This document shows positions 6,048 through 8,473 of a DNA stretch of 8,473 bases, piece after piece (position 1 is the first letter of the stretch; each line of letters begins with the position of its first letter). This stretch comes from Bacillota bacterium (lineage in GTDB: Bacteria; Bacillota; Clostridia; Christensenellales; CAG-138). Below the pieces are notes generated by a model that saw only the letters and a program-made list of their open reading frames with translations, was not told the DNA's origin and did no database searches. The stretch lies in contig JAEWQH010000026.1 in NCBI GenBank assembly GCA_023399275.1, positions 1 through 8,473 on the forward strand, in the 5' to 3' direction. The translations under genes were made by a program, and so were the position numbers.

Positions 6048-7187
6048 ATGAACCGGGATGTCTCGATTGCCGGCTGCAAAAGCTATGACCCGCAGGCGGT
6101 AAAATCCGCTCTGCTCTCGGCGCTGGAGCCGATCGGCGGGCTGGAGTGGGTGACCCCCGGCATGAAGATCGCGATCAAGCTCAACTTGCTGATGCGCTTT
6201 AAGCCGGAAAAGGCGGCGACCGTACACCCGCAGGTGGCTTTCGCGCTGTGCGAGCTTTTGATCGAGCGCGGCGCGAGCGTCGTGCTGGGAGACAGCCCGG
6301 GCGGGCCGTTCAACGCAGCCTACCTCTCGTCGATCTATACCGGCACCGGCATGCGCCAGGTGCTCCAAACCGGCGCCAAGCTCAACGACGATTTTTCCAT
6401 ACGGGAGGTATCGTACCCCGAGGCGGTCGAGGCGAAGACGTTTGAAATCACAAGCTATCTGCTCGAGGCAGACGCCATCATCGACCTGTGTAAGCTCAAG
6501 ACGCACGGGCTGATGGCGTATACCGGCGCATGCAAGAACTTCTTCGGCGCAGTGCCCGGGCTGCGCAAGCCGGAGTATCACTACCGCTACAGTACGCACG
6601 AAGCATTTGCAAACATGCTCGTGGATATCTGCGAATGGTGCAAGCCGCGGCTGTCAATCGCGGACGCGATCATGGCGATGGAAGGAAACGGCCCTTCCGG
6701 CGGAACGCCGCGCTTTATGGGCGCGATCCTCGCCGCCTTCAACCCGCATGCGCTGGATCTTGCCGGCGCGCACCTGATGAATCTCACGGCGGACGACGTG
6801 CCAACGCTCCACGCGGCGGTCTCCCGCGGGCTCGTCCCGCAGAGCGCCGGTGAGCTCAGCGTATTCGGAGATCTTGAATCGTTCGTCGTCCCGGACTTTC
6901 AGCTGACGCCGAAGCACGACGTCACCCTCTGGGGCACCAAGCACGCGGCGGCGGCGACGCTGCTCTCGGGCATGTTCGCCAGCCGGCCGCGGATCGACCG
7001 GGCGCGCTGCATCGGCTGCGGCGAATGCAGGCGCGTCTGCCCCGCAAGCGCCATCACCATCCGCGAGCGGCGCGCGCAGATCGATGGAAAAGCCTGTATC
7101 CGCTGCTTTTGCTGCCAGGAATTCTGCCCGGAAGGGATCATCTCGGTGCACCGCCCCTTCGTCGCGCGGCTGCTCAACCGGCGGTAA
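6048..7187 (+). CDS. DUF362 domain protein with C-terminal 2x[4Fe-4S] ferredoxin domain
   Basis: The product has 379 residues. The ATG at 6048 is preceded by GAGG (6035-6038) with 9-nt spacing. The frame is open further upstream, but that extension would start before the promoter and can be dismissed. Residues about 4-290 match the DUF362 family: IKLNLLM (43-49), VHPQVAFALCELL (59-71), a GASVVLGDSPGG strand-turn (75-86), DLCKLKTHGLMAYTGACKNFFGAVPG (146-171) and IADAIMAMEGNGP (204-216). Residues 318-367 are a bacterial ferredoxin-type domain. Cluster I uses C321, C324, C327 and C331 (CIGCGECRRVCP). Cluster II uses C350, C353, C356 and C360 (CIRCFCCQEFCP), with an extra C355. No signal peptide or membrane segment is visible, so it should be cytoplasmic. 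The fused domain implies electron transfer or Fe-S handling, but the reaction is not known and I do not assign one. It appears to be a single-gene transcript: a possible terminator and a new promoter follow before the copper ATPase gene. Confidence 0.92.
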   Translation: MNRDVSIAGCKSYDPQAVKSALLSALEPIGGLEWVTPGMKIAIKLNLLMRFKPEKAATVHPQVAFALCELLIERGASVVLGDSPGGPFNAAYLSSIYTGTGMRQVLQTGAKLNDDFSIREVSYPEAVEAKTFEITSYLLEADAIIDLCKLKTHGLMAYTGACKNFFGAVPGLRKPEYHYRYSTHEAFANMLVDICEWCKPRLSIADAIMAMEGNGPSGGTPRFMGAILAAFNPHALDLAGAHLMNLTADDVPTLHAAVSRGLVPQSAGELSVFGDLESFVVPDFQLTPKHDVTLWGTKHAAAATLLSGMFASRPRIDRARCIGCGECRRVCPASAITIRERRAQIDGKACIRCFCCQEFCPEGIISVHRPFVARLLNRR

Positions 7188-7188
7188 G

Positions 7189-7218
7189 CGCATTTTAAAC
7201 ATATATTGTGCGTTTTTT
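7189..7218 (+). terminator. Weak possible Rho-independent terminator after the DUF362 gene
   Basis: Just after the TAA stop, CGCA (7189-7192) can pair with TGCG (7209-7212), with one further T-G wobble pair, and six T residues follow (7213-7218). The stem is short and the loop long, so efficiency is doubtful; position and T-run are the main support. Confidence 0.35.
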
Positions 7219-7243
7219 CACATACGAACCTGCCGCACGGGTG

Positions 7244-7249
7244 TATAAT
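7244..7249 (+). promoter_or_regulatory. -10 box of the copper ATPase gene
   Basis: A consensus TATAAT lies 36 nt before the start codon. No good -35 hexamer is found at normal spacing; TTCACA (7217-7222) matches five of six bases but is 21 nt away. An unusually long spacer would fit a MerR/CueR-type promoter, in which the activator compensates for a spacer of 19-20 nt, but 21 nt is beyond that. I see no TACAnnTGTA CopY box and no convincing CsoR palindrome. Confidence 0.5.
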
Positions 7250-7267
7250 GGTTCTAACTCTTAGATC

Positions 7268-7274
7268 AGGGGGG
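7268..7274 (+). promoter_or_regulatory. G-run ribosome binding site of the copper ATPase gene
   Basis: AGGGGGG precedes the ATG at 7286 by 11 nt. It can pair with the anti-Shine-Dalgarno sequence using a G-U wobble. The spacing is slightly long, but no other start is available in frame and the protein begins correctly at its first metal-binding domain. Confidence 0.55.
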
Positions 7275-7285
7275 ATTTTGCTTAC

Positions 7286-8473
7286 ATGAAAGAATCCAGC
7301 TACCAGGTAACGGGCATGACCTGCTCGGCGTGCTCGGCACATGTGCAGCGCGCCGCGGGCAAGGTGGAGGGTGTGACGGAAGCGTCCGTCAACCTCGCGA
7401 CCGAGACGCTGCGCGTACAATATGACGAAACGAAGGTCGATTTCGACCAGCTCAAGGCCGCCGTGGAAGGCGCGGGCTACGACCTCGTGCCCCCGCAGAC
7501 ACTCCGGCATGCCGAGCTCGGCGTAGACGGCATGACCTGCGCGAGCTGCTCCGCCGCAGTGGAGCGCGCGCTCAAAAAGCTCGACGGTGTGAGCGAACCC
7601 TCCGTCAACCTCGCCACCAATCGCGCCGCGTTCTCCTACGATCCGGCCAAGGTCAAGCTCGCGCAGGTGCGCGAAGCGATTGCAAACGCCGGCTATACGC
7701 CACTCGACCTTACCGCAGAAAATGCGCGCGATGTCGAGCAGGAGAAGCGCGAGAAAGCCCTGCGCGTCATGAAGCTGCGCCTCATCGTATCCATCGCGTT
7801 CGCCGCGCCGCTACTCTATGTCGCCATGGCGCATATGTTCCCCGCGCTCGGCGTGCCGCTGCCCGCGTTTATGGATCCGCACATGCATCCGCTGCGCTTT
7901 GCGCTTGTGCAGCTGCTGCTGACGATCCCGGTGCTCATCGCGGGGAGCCGATTCTTCCGCGTGGGGTTTAAGACGCTCTTTAAGGGCGCGCCAAACATGG
8001 ATACCCTCGTCGCCATCGGCACCGGCAGCGCTTTTCTCTACAGCGTGTATGCGACCGTGCTGATCTTTCTCGGCGACACCGGCTTTTCCCAGCACCTCTA
8101 TTTTGAGTCCGCCGCCGTAGTCATTACCCTCGTGATGCTCGGCAAATACCTCGAGGCCATCAGCAAGAGCAAGACCTCCGAGGCGATCAAGAAGCTCATG
8201 AACCTCCGCCCGCAAACCGCAACCATCGTCAAGGACGGCGCTGAGCTCGAAGTGTCGCTCGACGAGGTCGCCGTGGGCGACGTGGTGCTCGTCCGCCCCG
8301 GCGGCGCGATCCCCGTAGACGGCGTCGTGCTCGACGGCGCGTCCAGCGTGGACGAAAGCATGCTCACCGGCGAATCGCTGCCCGTCGAGAAGCAGCCCGG
8401 CTCCCCGGTCACCGGCGGCAGCATCAACGGAGAAGGCCTGCTGCGCTTTACGGTCTCCCGCGTCGGCGAGGAT
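7286..8473 (+). CDS. copA: CopA-like Cu(+)-exporting P-type ATPase (N-terminal 396 aa; C-terminus beyond window)
   Basis: This is a P1B-type ATPase that would pump Cu(+) (possibly also Ag(+)) out across the cytoplasmic membrane using ATP. Two heavy-metal-associated domains come first: residues 5-69 with GMTCSAC (10-16) and 75-139 with GMTCASC (82-88). They are similar to each other (both contain SVNLAT), suggesting duplication. A charged linker (about 142-162) leads to membrane helices near 163-183, 205-221, 238-262 and 272-290; the third begins with the CopA-typical PNMDTLVAIGT. The actuator domain follows, with the phosphatase motif TGES at 361-364 and the DVVLVRPGGAIPVDG strand region (332-346). 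The metal-selecting CPC motif, the DKTG phosphorylation site and the ATP-binding domain lie beyond the right edge, so copper specificity rests on the N-terminal domains and helix 3. The frame is intact to the last base. It appears to have its own promoter. Confidence 0.93.
   Translation, partial: MKESSYQVTGMTCSACSAHVQRAAGKVEGVTEASVNLATETLRVQYDETKVDFDQLKAAVEGAGYDLVPPQTLRHAELGVDGMTCASCSAAVERALKKLDGVSEPSVNLATNRAAFSYDPAKVKLAQVREAIANAGYTPLDLTAENARDVEQEKREKALRVMKLRLIVSIAFAAPLLYVAMAHMFPALGVPLPAFMDPHMHPLRFALVQLLLTIPVLIAGSRFFRVGFKTLFKGAPNMDTLVAIGTGSAFLYSVYATVLIFLGDTGFSQHLYFESAAVVITLVMLGKYLEAISKSKTSEAIKKLMNLRPQTATIVKDGAELEVSLDEVAVGDVVLVRPGGAIPVDGVVLDGASSVDESMLTGESLPVEKQPGSPVTGGSINGEGLLRFTVSRVGED

Noticed and set aside
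5865..6599. A 244-codon minus-strand frame overlapping the DUF362 promoter and gene
   Set aside because: It lies opposite conserved DUF362 motifs, reads through the dyad-rich promoter region and resembles no known family.

Overview
The window is GC-rich bacterial DNA with compact AT-rich promoters, AGGAGG-type ribosome binding sites and Gram-positive-style genes. These are a very long secreted InlB-B-repeat surface protein, a DUF362 protein fused to a two-cluster ferredoxin domain, and a CopA-type copper ATPase with two N-terminal metal-binding domains. Together they suggest a high-GC member of the Bacillota, probably an anaerobic Clostridia-type organism. This is inferred from gene content only; no rRNA or other marker gene is present.

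Layout. Positions 1-4571 (minus strand) hold the N-terminal 1523 codons of one uninterrupted giant surface protein whose C-terminus lies beyond the left edge. It has a signal peptide, an Ala/Pro/Thr/Glu-rich stalk, about ten InlB-type (Listeria-Bacteroides) repeats mixed with related beta-rich modules, and a run of YDG/MBG-type modules. A clear ribosome binding site, a -10 box and a leader containing a perfect 8-bp inverted repeat lie upstream (4572-4715). Positions 4926-5798 (minus strand; possibly starting at 5813) encode a GGDEF-family protein with a PAS-like N-terminus. Its GGDEF signature is degenerate, so it is more likely a sensor or effector than an active cyclase.

Positions 5799-6047 form a divergent intergenic region rich in palindromes, including an inverted repeat centred on the extended -10 promoter of the next gene. 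Positions 6048-7187 (plus strand) encode the DUF362/2x[4Fe-4S] protein. After a weak possible terminator and a new -10 box, positions 7286-8473 (plus strand) encode the first 396 residues of a CopA-like Cu(+) P-type ATPase that runs off the right edge.

The four genes look like separate transcription units rather than one pathway. The most plausible functional link is between the degenerate GGDEF protein and the giant surface protein just downstream on the same strand, since cyclic-di-GMP signalling commonly controls surface adhesion; this is inference from position. I see no CRISPR array, tRNA, rRNA, insertion sequence or phage gene. No undescribed system is evident. The features most worth checking are the dyad-rich promoter regions and the degenerate GGDEF protein.
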